This document shows positions 22,971-34,854 of a stretch of DNA of 64,000 nt, piece after piece (the stretch's first letter is position 1; each line of letters starts with the position of its first letter). A model generated the notes under the pieces. It was given only the letters and a program-made list of their open reading frames with translations, was not told the DNA's origin and did no database searches. The DNA comes from Clytia hemisphaerica (lineage: Eukaryota; Cnidaria; Hydrozoa; Leptothecata; Clytiidae): NCBI GenBank assembly GCA_902728285.1, contig CACVBU010000477.1:110474-174473 (forward strand), read 5' to 3'. The position numbers were made by a program, and so were the translations under genes.

Positions 22971-23491
22971 GTAAAAATATTTAGTGAGTGTCGTGGAGCT
23001 TTATCAAGTACGAAAGTACGAAAGGCAAAATAAGTGAAAAATTCTTCTTGAATTCGATTGAAACCAATGTTCTTTGACTCTAACGAGTCTTTTTGGGTTT
23101 AAAATGGTCTTATCAATAGTTTTTATTTTGATTTCCTAATTGATTACAGATTTACATTTACTTCTGCGAAAAAGGCTAAAATTTGCAAAAATTGCGAAGG
23201 TTTCTACTCGCGAAAGTTTTTACGCCCAAAGTAATTCAAACACAAAAAATAAAAAATCTTCATTTTGAATAATTCCATCCTAAACACCTTTCTCCACACC
23301 AAAAATCTAATAAGAGAGGGATTTCAAATATTCATCGAAATAGAGAGGTTTTCAATTTGCATTTAAGTAATAGTAGAGCGTTGTTTAAAAGGCTTTCTTA
23401 GACGAATTTGACAGCGACTTTCACTTTGATTGAAAACGGGAGCTTATCGAATAATAGAAATTCGAACTAGAGACGTCAGCTGTATAGTTTG

Positions 23492-23743
23492 TACCTTAAG
23501 GGAACTAATTTTCGCGGTCGAAAAAAAAAATCAAAAAATGCACTATTTTGAATTTTTCGCGGTTTTGATTTTTTTTGGACCAATTTTTTTCATTTTCCTA
23601 GGGGTTTTCAGAAAAATCACATTTCGCGGGAATTAATTTTCGCGGTTTAGAGTTCGCAAATATTTTCGCGGGTTCAAATTTTTTGGCAAAAACTGTGAAT
23701 AAAGCGAAAATTAGTTCCCGCGAAAATTAGTTCCCTTGAGGTA
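23492..23743. mobile_element. MITE with CCTTAAGGGAACTAATTTTCGCGG ends and TA target duplication
   Basis: TA-CCTTAAGGGAACTAATTTTC at the left and GAAAATTAGTTCCCTTGAGG-TA at the right form long inverted repeats. TA flanks fit Tc1/mariner-type insertion. Related copies lie at 59864-60084 and, truncated, at 62133-62255, and a fragment at about 18958-18985. Confidence 0.85.
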
Positions 23744-24340
23744 GGCAGTAATTGAACTCCTCTTCTCAAACAACTTTCTTGTTAAAAAGTACAAAAACCC
23801 TGTGTACATCGAGTAGTGTCGACTTAATTTTTGCATTACACCAACGCGAAAAAAATTTCTCTTGTCCGTAAGCCATTACAACAAGAAAGTTCTTGTATAT
23901 AATAGAGTATCCGTTATTTTCTCCTGATATTGCGGTTCGCAAACCATATTGCCGGATATTATTCACCAATATATTGGTTAGTCTAAGTAGCCCTTAAGCC
24001 CCTTGTCTAGAGCCTGAGACCAATGAAAAAAAATGATGTAGCCGTCTTCAAAAAAAAAGCGAGCAGTTAATAACGTAAGGTCAATTCTTTTTGTTTTAGA
24101 TAAACTCGAAGAAAAACGATTATTCTGGTAAAAATATTTCTATCGTAATTTTTCCTCTACTGCTTAGACAAGGTTTTCACACTTTCTAACAAAAAAATCA
24201 GAGCTAAATTCTTGATTGTAAATCTTAAGTTGACCCAAAAGTGACCCCATTTTTCTTATCTACTGATAGAGAGGAATCTCCCTGTCTAGTTATTTTTGAC
24301 ATTTGAAAATCATTAAAAATCAGCTATCAAGGGAAAAAAG

Positions 24341-25055
24341 CAGTAGCGGCCAGGCTTAATTTTTTTGGTGGTGCAAACTATCAAATTGGCGCCCCTGGTA
24401 TTTTTGTCCTTATTTGCGCCCTCTACCATTAAGTGAAAATATTAAACTGTAAGAGCAGTGACTGATTGAAAGTAACGCGCAGAATCTCTGAGTTAACAAA
24501 CTTTTATTTATACGAAGGTGGTGGTAATGATGACTTAATATCTATTTCCTTGTTATTTCCTAGTCTTACTTTACTCTCCATTAAAAATCAATGGTTGAAA
24601 GAGGCCCCAAAAATTCGAAAGTTGGCAGGAATAAGGGTTCTTTGTAATTCTGGCGCCGCAGGCAAAAAAATTTGGTGCAAGAAAGGTCAAACAGCTTAAA
24701 AGATATTCTAAAAAGGAGTTTCAAAACAGCGTTTCGATCAATCTCTCATTTTGGGAAGGAGCATCCTCTTTAACCCCTGGTGGATACACAACACTTCTCT
24801 TGCTTTGACTTTTCGCAATTCAATGTTGATAGTAGTTTTGAAAAAAATTCGTAAAATACAACGAAGCGCCGCAGGCGAAAAAAAATTTACATTGCACTTA
24901 TAGAAGGCGCTAAAAACGTGTCAAAGAGCGCCAAATCGCCCAACCAAACATCAAAAACAATTTTGGCGCCCCCTTGAAAAGCTTTTTTGGCGCCCCTCTC
25001 ACGTCTTTCTGGGTGGTGCACTGCACACCCTGCACCCCCTGCCAGGCCGCCACTG
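24341..25055. mobile_element. hAT-like element, CAGTAGCGGCCAGGC ends, perfect 8-bp target duplication
   Basis: The left end CAGTAGCGGCCAGGC and the complement of the right end CAGTGGCGGCCTGGC are terminal inverted repeats of hAT form (CAGTGGCG-). The flanking 8-mers GAAAAAAG at 24333-24340 and 25056-25063 are identical. The 715-bp interior has 'ggcgcccc' repeats but no transposase ORF, so it is non-autonomous. It lies within the gene B interval. Confidence 0.9.
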
Positions 25056-25438
25056 GAAAAAAGTACTCTGACCGCCATTATGGATTTGAGGGTGTTCCCA
25101 TCTTCCTAGGGGGTGGCGTTTTTTTGGTGATTCCTGACATGTTCCTGGACCTCTGCGCAAAATTTCAGTAAAAAAGTTAGTAAAAAGCCTGGTCTTCAAG
25201 CAGCTTCTGATTACTGCGCAAGATCCGAAAGAGAATCTGCCAAGTTTAGCGGCTCACTGACTGAAGTGAACAAAATGGCGCAAAAGCATTACGTCATATC
25301 GAGCAAAATTTAAACATTAGGTCCCAGTCCTTTTTGTTTTTGGGCAAAATAGAGCGTATTAGAATCGGCTGGAAAAGGTTGTCAGATCAACACATTCGCT
25401 GCATCCCTTTAAAGTAGAGCGTGGTGCTGGCAGAACGG

Positions 25439-26003
25439 TAGCCTGGGTATCCAGACTCAAAATTTCAGAAAAAAAAACTCTTACCTCAACATACAAAGTT
25501 TCTAAAATTTTAGAGTCTGGTGCAACTAAAAAAGTCTGATACAGTTTTGAATGACACAGTCTGTGAGTAAACCCTTGTTGACAGAATCTCAAAACTTTGG
25601 AAACCCAGGCAGACACACATAATTACTTACCATAAAACCTCTTTTACAAACTCAATAAACTTTCAAAACCACTTTAAAGTACATCAAAGCATCAGCCACA
25701 TTCATAAAGGCTCCTTTCCAGCGGCCATTTTGTTTAGAAATGAACTTGTGTTTTCTTTTTCATTTGTTTATCTTTTTTTGCAAGGTCAGCTTTTTCCATA
25801 AATTATGCGCGCGCATCGAAAAATATCAAAAACCCCGCGAAAATTCTGCTCAGTGACTGGGCGCGTACTGACCAATTAGAGACACTCGCATATGCAGGGA
25901 CAGATATCCCTGCAGACGAGTTACTTCGACCAGACCGTAAACCTGAGACAAGATTATAAAAAACTAGACGGTGAAATAGTTTACGGTCTGGATATCCAGG
26001 CTA
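25439..26003. mobile_element. Non-autonomous DNA element, TAGCCTGGATATCCAGAC ends, 9-bp target duplication
   Basis: TAGCCTGGGTATCCAGAC at the left and its near-complement at 25986-26003 are the terminal inverted repeats. GCAGAACGG is repeated exactly at 25430-25438 and 26004-26012. A 9-bp duplication fits Mutator-like elements; an 8-bp hAT duplication with one chance base is the alternative. A second internal palindrome (cagaccgtaaac/gtttacggtctg) lies near the right end. Confidence 0.85.
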
Positions 26004-26104
26004 GCAGAACGGTTGATCGGTTTTGAGATATAAAAAGCCACGCTAACTCCTCTTCGACATTCATTCATGTAAACATACTTATGTTGTGTTGTTTTCCTTG
26101 ATAG

Positions 26105-27382
26105 AATCGTGTTCATCAACTAATGACAGAACTTTACTCAAGAAAAAAATGCTACAGGAAAAAGGTATGCGTTCATTTACACCAGGAATTAGCTTATAGC
26201 CCTTCTCCCCTCCCCCTGAGAGTAAATCTATAAAAACTATTGATAATACCTATTTTCTGATTATATTATTTGCAAGCCTGTACTTTCCGGTGTCTTAAAA
26301 ACAGGGGGCTTAGAATTAACGGGGCGCTGGAAAATTTTTCTAATTATAATAAACCTTGGGACCTGATTGCCGGGGGAAAATTGTACTGAAATCAGGCTTT
26401 TTGGTGCAAAACAAGGGACCTTCCTTTTCACAGCTGGAAATATTTTCAAAATTAATAAACGGGTATGCGTTTATTAGGCACCTGAGAGTATAGGTTGTGT
26501 CTAAGACAGTTTTTAATAATGGTTAAAGAAATTGAGATAAACTTAATCACATTCAACTTTCATATGAACAAAAGATCAAAAAACTATCTTCATAAATTGG
26601 GCTCTTCCAGAAAGTTTTTGTGGGTTGGGGAATATATTGGATATTTTGTCCGGGGGTAGTGAAAAGTCTGAAAAATTTACATTTCGTTTTGGGCAAATTT
26701 CCTCTGTTTAGGGGTAATTTTGAATGTCCGGGGGAGGGGGGTTAACTGATGTTTGCCCGGGGGTAAGATCTCTTGTCAGGGGGTAAATTTCCAAAAATTG
26801 TTATACCCTCCACCCCCTATATTCAATTTCTTTCTGGAAGAGCCAATTGTTTCAGAATTTATTCTATCAAGAATAATTAAGAATTTAATTACCAAAGTGA
26901 CGTTATGAACCTTAAAAAGACGTTAATAAAATGATAGGTTACCCTCTTTTACAAAAGGTGCCATGTTTTAATGGGTAGTTAACTTTTTTGTTTCAAAATT
27001 TCTTTACGCTGTCCATAAATTATCACAATAAAAAAAATGTAGCCGTCTTCAAAAAAGAAACTAGCAGTTAATAACGTAAGGTCCGTTCTTTTTGTTTTAG
27101 ATTAACTCATAGAAAAACGGAGTTGGGAAGAAAATAAAGAACAGATCACCTGAGTATTCTGGTAAAAATATTTCTATCATAGCTTTTCCTTTACTGCTTA
27201 GACAAGGTTTTAACACTTTCTAACAAAAAATTCAGAGCTAAATTCTTGATTGTAAATCTCAAGGTATTAAGTTTTACCCGCGCATGATCCTACTCAATAA
27301 TGTCGTGTTTTTTGTTTTATAGAATCGTCTTCGTCAAGTGATGAGGAAAATCATCATACAAAGAAATCCTTTTCAAACACAG
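26105..27382 (+). CDS. Gene B: duplicated 60-nt symmetric Ser-rich exons and a related ~60-nt exon
   Basis: Exons 26105-26164 and 27323-27382 are each exactly 60 nt, start with AATCGT after a tag acceptor, end at ag|gtatg, and are phase 1-1. They encode ESCSSTNDRTLLKKKMLQEK and ESSSSSDEENHHTKKSFSNT. A third exon-like block, 27101-27161 (tttag| ... tctg|gtaaaa), has a shorter relative at 24101-24128 (INSKKNDYS); the longer copy contains TAG in the expected frame. Symmetric exons can duplicate or be skipped without changing frame, so this looks like a linker that grew by exon duplication. No domain. Confidence 0.5.
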
Positions 27383-29237
27383 GTATGGATTTACTCACTT
27401 TTTTTATCACGGCCGAACGTATTTTTTGGCTTTTTTCCAAGTTGAATCTAAAATGTAACTGCTTTTGCAAGTTTATTTGTTAAACTGTGCAATTTTAGGC
27501 ATGATTTAGTCAAGTAAAAATAGGTCATAAACCGCCAAAACTGGGACAAAAATGGTGTAGAGATGAAATTTTGCACAGAGGTCCAGGAAGATGCCAGGAA
27601 TCACCAAAAAAACGTCACCCCCAGGAAGATGGGAACACCCTCAAATCCGTAATGGCGGACATAGTACTTTTTCTACAATTAATCAAGGGCTTTTAGAAAA
27701 GTACATGGTTTAGTATGTTTAAACCTGCCGTGGCGAGATATAACGATTTTAAAATTGAAAAAAAGGTGCTGACTCAGCAAAAAAGCGTTATAAACGATAT
27801 GATCTGAGCCTATATCTCGCTAACGGCCGATCCAAACATATTAAACCATATATTTCGACGTTTCGATTTTTTGCTCTCAGTAAAAACGCTGACATCATCA
27901 GAATCGCCATTTTTTGGACTTTAGAGGTCTTATCTCAGGACTACGTGCTCTGTTTAGGGGTAATTTTGAATGTCCGGGGGGAGGGGGTTAACTGATGCTT
28001 GCCCGTGGGTAAGATCTCTTGTCGGGGGGGTCATAATTCACTATGTCTGGAGTTAATTTCCAAAAATTGTTATATCATCCACCCCCTATGTTTAATTTCT
28101 TTCTGGAAGAGCCAATCGTTTCAGAATTTATTCCATCAATAATTAATAGGAATTAAATTACCAAAAATGACGTTAAGAACCTAATAAAATGTTATGTTAC
28201 CCTCTTTTACAAAAATTGCTTAGTTTTAATCGGTAATTAACTTTTTTGTTTCAAAATTTCTTTTCGCAAATATTTGAACTATTTTTAATTTTGCGGAAAT
28301 CTTTTCTAAATTGATGTGTCGAAAGTTATGGCTGTTTTTTAAGCAAAATTCCGGTGAAAAATGGATGAAAAATCACTATTTTGAAGACTTTGATACAAAA
28401 AAGCGTTTACAAAAATTGTCCGCAAAAATATTTACTGTTCGGCAAAAGATACACCATCTATCGGAAAAGTTTTTTTCTAAAAATATTATTTCTTCACCGA
28501 AAATAAGCTCTTCAAAGTTGAAATACTCTTCTTCGCGAAAGTCTTCGTTTTCTTTTTCTTAGATTTTTTTATTGAAATTTTTAAATTTTCAGAATCTAGA
28601 ATAGTTGGTCTCATAGAAAATGTATAATAATGTCATGGCTTTGCTGCGTAGATCAGTCAGAAAAACACATTTTATACACGACAATTATGCAAATTCACTA
28701 TGGTCAGAGCCCTTAAGATATTATTAAGTGGTTCTTAAGTTTCGAAGAATGGGAAAATAATAAAGTGCATTTTACTGAATTAGCCAGAGAAGGATACCCA
28801 AGTTAAAAATGGTAAACAATTTCCTCTACTTTAATTGACGGCTAAAAAGATGAAATACAGCTTCTTAAAAACAATAGAAATACGGCTCATCATATACCAG
28901 GTGTTTTGCTCTTAAGGGAGTATTTTTCCAGCTACACATCTTTTTCTTTTATTACCAACCAAGTAGCTTAAGCTGCAGCCTTAAAATTAGGCAAAAAATT
29001 TTCACCATCACGTAAAGTTAAAGAATTTTAGGTAATCTAAGCATGGCAAAAGATAGGCCTTTACCGAATAAGCATAACTATGGTATAATATCAGGGATGG
29101 TCAAAGCAAACTTTTTAGAAATGAGATAGAATGTAAGGAACCCCCAGCCCTGACCCGAAAATACTTTAGGGACTTGTACACCTCAGAATTCCAAAGCTTG
29201 TCAGGGTTCGGAAATGTTGCGATTTCAAGTTTCTCAG

Positions 29238-29687
29238 CAAGACAAAGTAAAAGATCACGATTTTCCAAATCCAGGCTACCTATTAGTGCCATCGGGTTAC
29301 TTACAGCTTCTCCCCAAGAAATCAGAGGAAAGGGTCAGCAGTGACCGTGACGAAGATATCATGGATGAGCCTTATGATGTCATTGGGAATGAAACAACAA
29401 ACGCGAATGAGATAACAGATGTCGGAGAAACAGAAAGCATCAGTAATCGCAGGAAGGATAAATTAGGCCGTGTACACTACCAACGTTTAGAAACAGGTCC
29501 AGGTCTTATCAGATTGAGAGCATGCAAATACGACACGTCAACTCATTCGAATGATATCTTGCTTATCCTCCTATCCTCGCAATTGAAAAACGATAGAAAG
29601 GGGGTTGCATTCCTGAAGGTAGACAACGGATTGGATTGGAACTTACACTCCATTGTGAACTTCGTTTATTTCTGCCGTGTGTTTAAG
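29238..29687 (+). CDS. Gene B core exon: DDE-transposase-like segment
   Basis: Bounded by tttctcag and aag|gtatta, open throughout 150 codons. Blocks: QDKVKDHDFPNPGYLLVPSG and YLQLLPKKSEE; an acidic spacer; then GPGLIRLRACKYDTSTHSND and ILLILLSSQL; then AFLKVDNGLDWNLHSIVNFV and YFCRVFK. 'DNG.DW' resembles the second catalytic Asp motif of DDE-type transposases/integrases. In relatives I recall, the next exon carries a 'NPIEHLWSP'-type motif that would supply the Glu. That exon is not seen here; the next recognisable block starts at 29926 and is already further on. The family is uncharacterised and multi-copy in cnidarians. Host gene versus mobile element cannot be decided from this copy. Confidence 0.6.
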
Positions 29688-29925
29688 GTATTATTTATAA
29701 TTTTGAGGCACAAAAATTAAAAAGACGATGGCCTTGTCTCACGGAGTCAAAGCTGCCTATTACGGTTGAAAAAAGTTAAACTTCCTTCAACTTTTTTTTT
29801 GTTCGCACGAAACTTTTTTATGACGTAATCTTTTCTTCAGGCAGAAACGGTTAAGAAAAAATCTTTCGCGCTTCACACGAAAGTGGACACCGGCCTTATG
29901 ACTGACATTTTGAATATTTTTTTAG

Positions 29926-30317
29926 CTTTTATCAGGACCATTGACAAATTTAAGGGCATCAAAGAACCTTACTGCGTTTCATGCTGAAGCACGTGGATCG
30001 TAAGTCAAATGAGTTGATTTTCATGAAGTGTGTTAATCCAAGGTGTAAACATTGCTCCAACAACTCCATCGTAGCAAAGAATGCATGAAATGACCTCCAC
30101 GCCTAAAAATTCAAGTGGCACAATCCCATCGATTCAAAGCAACACCCTCATCATTACATGACGTTTTTAGATATGAATGAAGTAGGTGCCGATGGGAAGG
30201 TCTGTACTGGTGACGATGGTTTGCCAGAGAGAAAATCAGTTGGATCATGCCCCTATTGTCCGAGCTGGGTGTTTATGTCAAAGACAGAGAAACAAAGACA
30301 TCTCTCAGACAAACGAG
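29926..30317 (+). pseudogene. Gene B: Cys-rich block and C2H2 finger exon, with frame shift and two stops
   Basis: From a tttttttag acceptor it reads FIRTIDKFKGIKEPYCV, then needs a frame change near 29978 to continue as MLKHVDRKSNELIFMKCVNP with RCKHCSNN, then TGA and TAA at about 30088 and 30109. After these it reads HYMTFLDMNEVGADGKVCTG, DDGLPERKSVG and the finger CPYCPSWVFMSKTEKQRHLS. The exon ends CGA G|GTTATT in phase 1, matching the next exon. The second His of the finger appears degraded. This is clear decay within an otherwise well-ordered gene structure. Confidence 0.65.
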
Positions 30318-30530
30318 GTTATTATTTTCAACTTAATCGTAAACCATTATTAATTTTTCAACTCGGGACTATATACCGGACTTAAGTTTTTAAGTTGATT
30401 AAAATATGGTTAAAATACGGCATAGTTACACCTATTAACTCTCAATCTGCAAAATCCGTAATAATAACTGAAAAGTGTCGAGAAGTCTCTATTAAATCAT
30501 AAAAGAATGTATCCTTCTATTCTCTTTCAG

Positions 30531-30900
30531 GTGACGGAAATGCTATATGGAAAAAAGAGTTCAAATGCAATTACAAAGATTGTGGTTTGATTTTCCTGAA
30601 TCAAAATCAGCTTAAGGTATCGCTCTTTTTACGAGGACTTACTATCATTAAGTAATTCGAATTTCCGTTCATTTTCTTTCTTGTCCTGGCCTGAGAAGTA
30701 CTTTGGCGAAGCATAATATTTTTAATAATAGATCCTAAAATATATATATTCTCTTTAAAACGTACCGTTACTTCATTGAATCTTCTCACCAAATTCTCAG
30801 GAACACGAAACTAACAAAAAGCCAACACCTTCAAAGTAAACGGAAGAAACAAAACCGAATTGAACCAAAAAGAAAACAACTAAGAATTGATGAAATCGTA
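30531..30900 (+). pseudogene. Gene B: second C2H2 finger split over two exons
   Basis: Exon 30531-30616 (ctctttcag before, aag|gtatcg after) enters in the phase left by the previous exon and reads DGNAIWKKEFKCNYKDCGLI with FLNQNQLK. The next exon starts at 30801 (ttctcag|GAACACGAA) and gives EHETNKKPTPSK then TAA. C-x4-C-x12-H fits a C2H2 finger, with the final His lost near a probable frame shift (the other frame continues QSKRKKQNRIEPKRKQLRID to atc|gtaaga). Confidence 0.55.
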
Positions 30901-30990
30901 AGAGTCAGTTCTGAAGCTCAGGATTTATAATATTCACAAGTTCCAATAAAAAATTTCTTTGTCAAATATTCTTTAACTTTAAATTATTCA

Positions 30991-32905
30991 GAATATCCAA
31001 TGAATTGAAAACATAGCAGAGGAGAAAGATGACGATGTCAAAACAGGTGGAGGGAATATTGAAATGCAAGCAGAGGAAACCAGAGCTGAGGACGAAGAAG
31101 AAGATGAGGAGGTCGAAGATGAAGAAGAAAAAGAAGAAAACTATGACATTTCCACTCAAATCGCTAGAGATAGAGAAAGGGAACAGTTGATATTTAATGA
31201 ATATATTGAAAAGAAAGTCGTTAACTCTGAAACTAATTCTACCACTCTCAAAAACATTTGTAACAAGAAATCTGTGATAATAGTGAGTGATTCGATGTTA
31301 AACGGCATAGAAGATCCCTAATAATGTGCTTCTGGGCTATACAAATATTAATTCGGTCAAAAATAAACTCAAAGATCTTATTTGTTTTATTGAAAATAAA
31401 TACGACATTCTCTGCATTGCTGAAACAAAGCTTGACTCCTCGTTTCCAAAAAAAAACAATTTAAAGTCAAAGGTTACAAAGAACTATTTCGGCTAGATAT
31501 TACCTGTGACAGTGGGGGACTCATGGTATTTACAAAGCCCTCCTTGTCAGCCATGTAAAGCATTTCAGTCTGCCAGATGATGTCGAAATTATTCCTATAG
31601 AAATCAAATTGAAATCTAGCAAATGGGTAGTGCTCTATATTTATCGCAACCCAAACCAAGATTTAGATTACTTTTTGACGTGGTTATCAAAAACTCTTGA
31701 CTTCTATAACCCAGAACGAGGTTGATTTTTAAGGGGAATTAACGTTTGGAATTAACCCTGTGATTTTTTTTCGAAACATTAAAGAGGAACAAAAATGTGA
31801 TCGAACAAAAAAAGAACCACTTCAAAATGTCTTTTATTCATTGAGTTATTTAATCTTTAATTTCTCACAATTTTGACTCTACAATGGAGAAAAACTCCCC
31901 CTCTGTGTATTTTGTGACGTAAAGTGCGCCCCAACTATTGTCACTGTTACACTCTATTTGGTTGTTAAAGAGAAAACGTTAGAAATGAATCTTTTTTAGA
32001 GTAATTATAGCAAAACGTTTAAGACATAAAACTAGGAGAATGTAGTTAGTATTCCAAGGGTGCAGTAAATTCTCTAACGGTAAAAAGAAACTCCAAAACT
32101 GCATTTTAAATCATCATTCACCACTCTTCCCTTATAATAAAGAGAAACACAGTTCGCACCCTACGTCACATTTTTCGTATCCATAGCAACACAAGAGAAT
32201 TTTCAAACAACTCTTATTCCGGATGTAGAAGAGTAAAGCCCTATAAACCATATATATTTGAAATCGTCTCAATGAGCTCTATTCGAATCTGTCATTTGTT
32301 TGTTGACAAATTTGAAACGTTAATTCTCCTTTAATTCGGACCCACTTCAAATCTCAGACTTGATGGTCACGAACTATATGTGAAATTTAAAACTTGTTTA
32401 AAGTCAGCTCAAGGTACTTGTATTGATTTAATACTATTAAATCAAAAGCATGGATTACAATTTACTAGATATCTTGATACTAGTGTTAGTGACCATCACA
32501 GGTTAATTTACACTGTTTTAAAATCGACTTTTTTAAAACTTCCTCCAAAAGAATATTTTGTGAAAGTGACTTTTTACTAGAAGTATCATACCAATTAAAT
32601 GTCTTTCAAGGGGAAAGGATGAATTATATAATTTTTGAGTCTATTTTTACCACTGTTTTGGATAAGCATGCACCACTGAGAATGAAAACCATTCGTAAGA
32701 ATGAAAAACCCCACACGAATAAAACTATCAAATAAACCAGCTGCGCTGGAAGGTCAGCCCAATAAGCTTAAAACGATTAGAAGGAAGTACAATCAAGAAA
32801 CCTAATTCGTTGTTAAAGTCAAAGAGGTTGAAAAGCTCATTTTGGCTGAAACTTCAGACGAAAGAGTGTTTAACACAAAGTTGTCCAAAGTGGACATGTG
32901 ATAGA
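30991..32905 (+). pseudogene. LINE (CR1-like) 5' part: acidic region, SGNH-esterase start, AP-endonuclease
   Basis: From 31064 an acidic, then charged, frame ends KKSVIIVSDSMLNGIEDP at a stop at 31319. The 'vDS(m/l)lNGI' is the first block (catalytic Ser) of the SGNH-hydrolase domain in CR1-type ORF1; the rest of it is deleted. The sequence then jumps to ORF2: TNINSVKNKLKDLICFIENK and YDILCIAETKLDSSFP (Glu of the AP-endonuclease), a stop at about 31494, GGLMVF, and, after an inserted MITE, GTCIDLILLNQKH and SVSDHHRLIYTVL (SDH motif). Remnants of the linker toward RT run to about 32900 with several stops. The most acidic part (31020-31150) may instead be a gene B exon into which the LINE inserted. 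The RT part is at 34855. Confidence 0.75.
31726..32338. mobile_element. MITE inserted in the LINE endonuclease domain
   Basis: The left end TTTAAGGGGAATTAACGTTT and the complement of the right end TTAAAGGAGAATTAACGTTT match at 18 of 20 positions. LINE coding similarity stops at the left end and resumes at the right end. TTAA or a similar short AT target is plausible but the exact duplication is ambiguous. About 610 bp, no ORF. Confidence 0.7.
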
Positions 32906-32918
32906 TGTTGGAATTTCA

Positions 32919-34193
32919 CCTGGGAGGTACTAGGTTTACGAGGTGACAGGTGTCCGAGCCGAAAATCGACCCTTTGAGAGACAAAATTTTGATGATTTTG
33001 GGACCCTTTGAGAGACTTTCCAAATTTTGGTCAAAATTTCTGGAAATCGTGTCCTTTTTAGAGAAAAATTTCGGTAAGTGTAAACCGCAGGTTACAGGTT
33101 ACAGGTCACAGGTTACAGGTTAACAAAACACAGACCGGAAAACTGTAACGCACTCGTAACATACAATTCATAACATACAACTCATAACATAAGTTCCTGA
33201 AAATATTATATGTAATGGAAATGTAATATCAAAATATGTTAATAATGTTATTTAGAAGACTTAAACGACAAATCATCAACCCCAAATATTGACAACAAAT
33301 GACACTTAAATTATGTAAATAATGATGTTATCTCAAAGTATGAGGTATTGTACGCCAATTAACAATAAAATATTCTTCATGCATAATAGGATGCTGACGC
33401 TGCAAGTGGATATAGATTGACAGGTTTTGAAAACAATAAATACTCCAAGAGAGCTGTTTTAGAGAGATGATAAAGGTGACGTAATTTTATCAAAAATACA
33501 AAGCAGGGGATAGAAATATTGAAACATTTATAAAATATAATACCATTGACGCTATTTTCATCAATTCTTGTTATCATACCCAAGGTGATGCAGGAGATAA
33601 AATGAGATATGACATAGTGATTGCGAAGAGATAAAATGAGATATGACATAGTGATTGCGAAATAGCTATTTTCCTGTTAGGGGGCTGTTTAAAACAAAGG
33701 TGAGATCGATATTCGAATATTTCTTTATTCTTTGTATATAACATACGTAACAAGCGTATAACACTGAAAAAATAATTTTTTTACATGTGTGATATAGATG
33801 TAATATATAATACAAGTATTACAGGTCCGTGTTATACACGGCATAAAACGCGAAACCACATGGTCAGCACGTGGGTAGATTTTTAGCTTTAAAATAGTTC
33901 TAGATCAATAAAATACCTTTGGAATTATATTTTTGACATTAACAACTGTTTTTCAAACATTTCCTTTGTGTTTTACAGTAATTGAAGCTGACCAACACTG
34001 ACCTGTGACCTGTAACCTGTGACCTGTAACCTGCAACCTGTAACCTGCGGTTTACACTTATTTTAGATTTTCGTGATTTTGGGACCCTTTTAGAGACTAA
34101 CTTATGAATTTGTACCCCTCTGATTGACTTTTGAGGCCTGAAAAAAGGTACCCTTATGGTACGCATCCATTTTGCTTAAGTAAACCCCCCGGG
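32919..34193. mobile_element. hAT-like element (relative of 6593-6901) with another palindromic element inside
   Basis: The left end cctgggaggtac and the complement of the right end cccggggggtttac match the 6593 element, as do internal 'ccctttgagagac' motifs. The flanks GAATTTCA (32911-32918) and AAATTTCA (34194-34201) agree at 7 of 8 positions. Inside, about 33075-34062, a second unit has ends TAAGTGTAAACCGCAGGTTACAGG in inverted orientation followed by repeated 'aggttacaggt(c/t)acagg'. It interrupts the LINE between its endonuclease and RT parts. A 32-bp exact tandem duplication (agataaaatgagatatgac...) sits at about 33597-33660. Confidence 0.75.
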
Positions 34194-34854
34194 AAATTTC
34201 ACCTAAATCTATTCGTTAGAATGTCTTAAACCTGTTCGTTATTCTCTGAGAAAATATATCCGAGGCGGTCGCTTTAGATGTTCACTGTTCACTGCAGCTT
34301 TCGTCACATTTGTCAGATTGATTTAAATGACGTGTTGAACCAAGTGTAGGCCCCTAGTACAATGTGAATGAGTAGGGGCATTTTATATTGAGGAAGCTAC
34401 CTCGAAAATTCCGTCCAGTTTCGATAACTCAATTCAAAGTCATGATGATTCCAAGTTTCTGTTAATGTTACGCCACACTTTGACGTTCATTTCTCTGCTT
34501 TCTTACACACAAAAACTCTCTCCAGACAAGAAAGCCTCAAAACCAATCATAAAAAACTTTCTTTTATACTCTCTATTTACTTACAACGCATTAGCTTCTT
34601 TCAATTTATTGAATAAACAAAAAATTTTCTTCTTTTATATAGTCATCTTTTATTATTCTTATATTATGCGCAAATCTTAATAAATGAAGTACAGTGTTTC
34701 TTTTCTCTTCCAATAGAAAATATTTACCGATAACTTGTTTTCCGAAAATAATCCGAAATCGGATTTAAAAAACAAGTCCAAATGCGCTGCGGATGCTGGA
34801 AAAAAAATCGCGGAACCGATTTGAAGGGTCACCGGGGCTGACCAAAAAGCCATC

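Larger units (their letters stand above)
24030..28220. repeat. Local segmental duplications in gene B introns
   Basis: Sequence at 24030-24230 (gtagccgtcttcaaaa... to ...ttcttgattgtaaatct) recurs at 27036-27262 in the same orientation. About 26690-26960 (ctctgtttaggggtaatttt... to ...ttaattaccaaa) recurs at about 27948-28215. About 25064-25170 recurs inverted at about 27575-27660. The 1.2-kb spacing of the second pair matches the spacing of the two 60-nt exons at 26105 and 27323, so exon and intron were duplicated together. Confidence 0.75.

Noticed and set aside
33085-34050. 'ggttacaggttacagg' tracts as a possible telomere-like repeat
   Set aside because: They occur as inverted subterminal repeats of a nested DNA element, not as a directional array.
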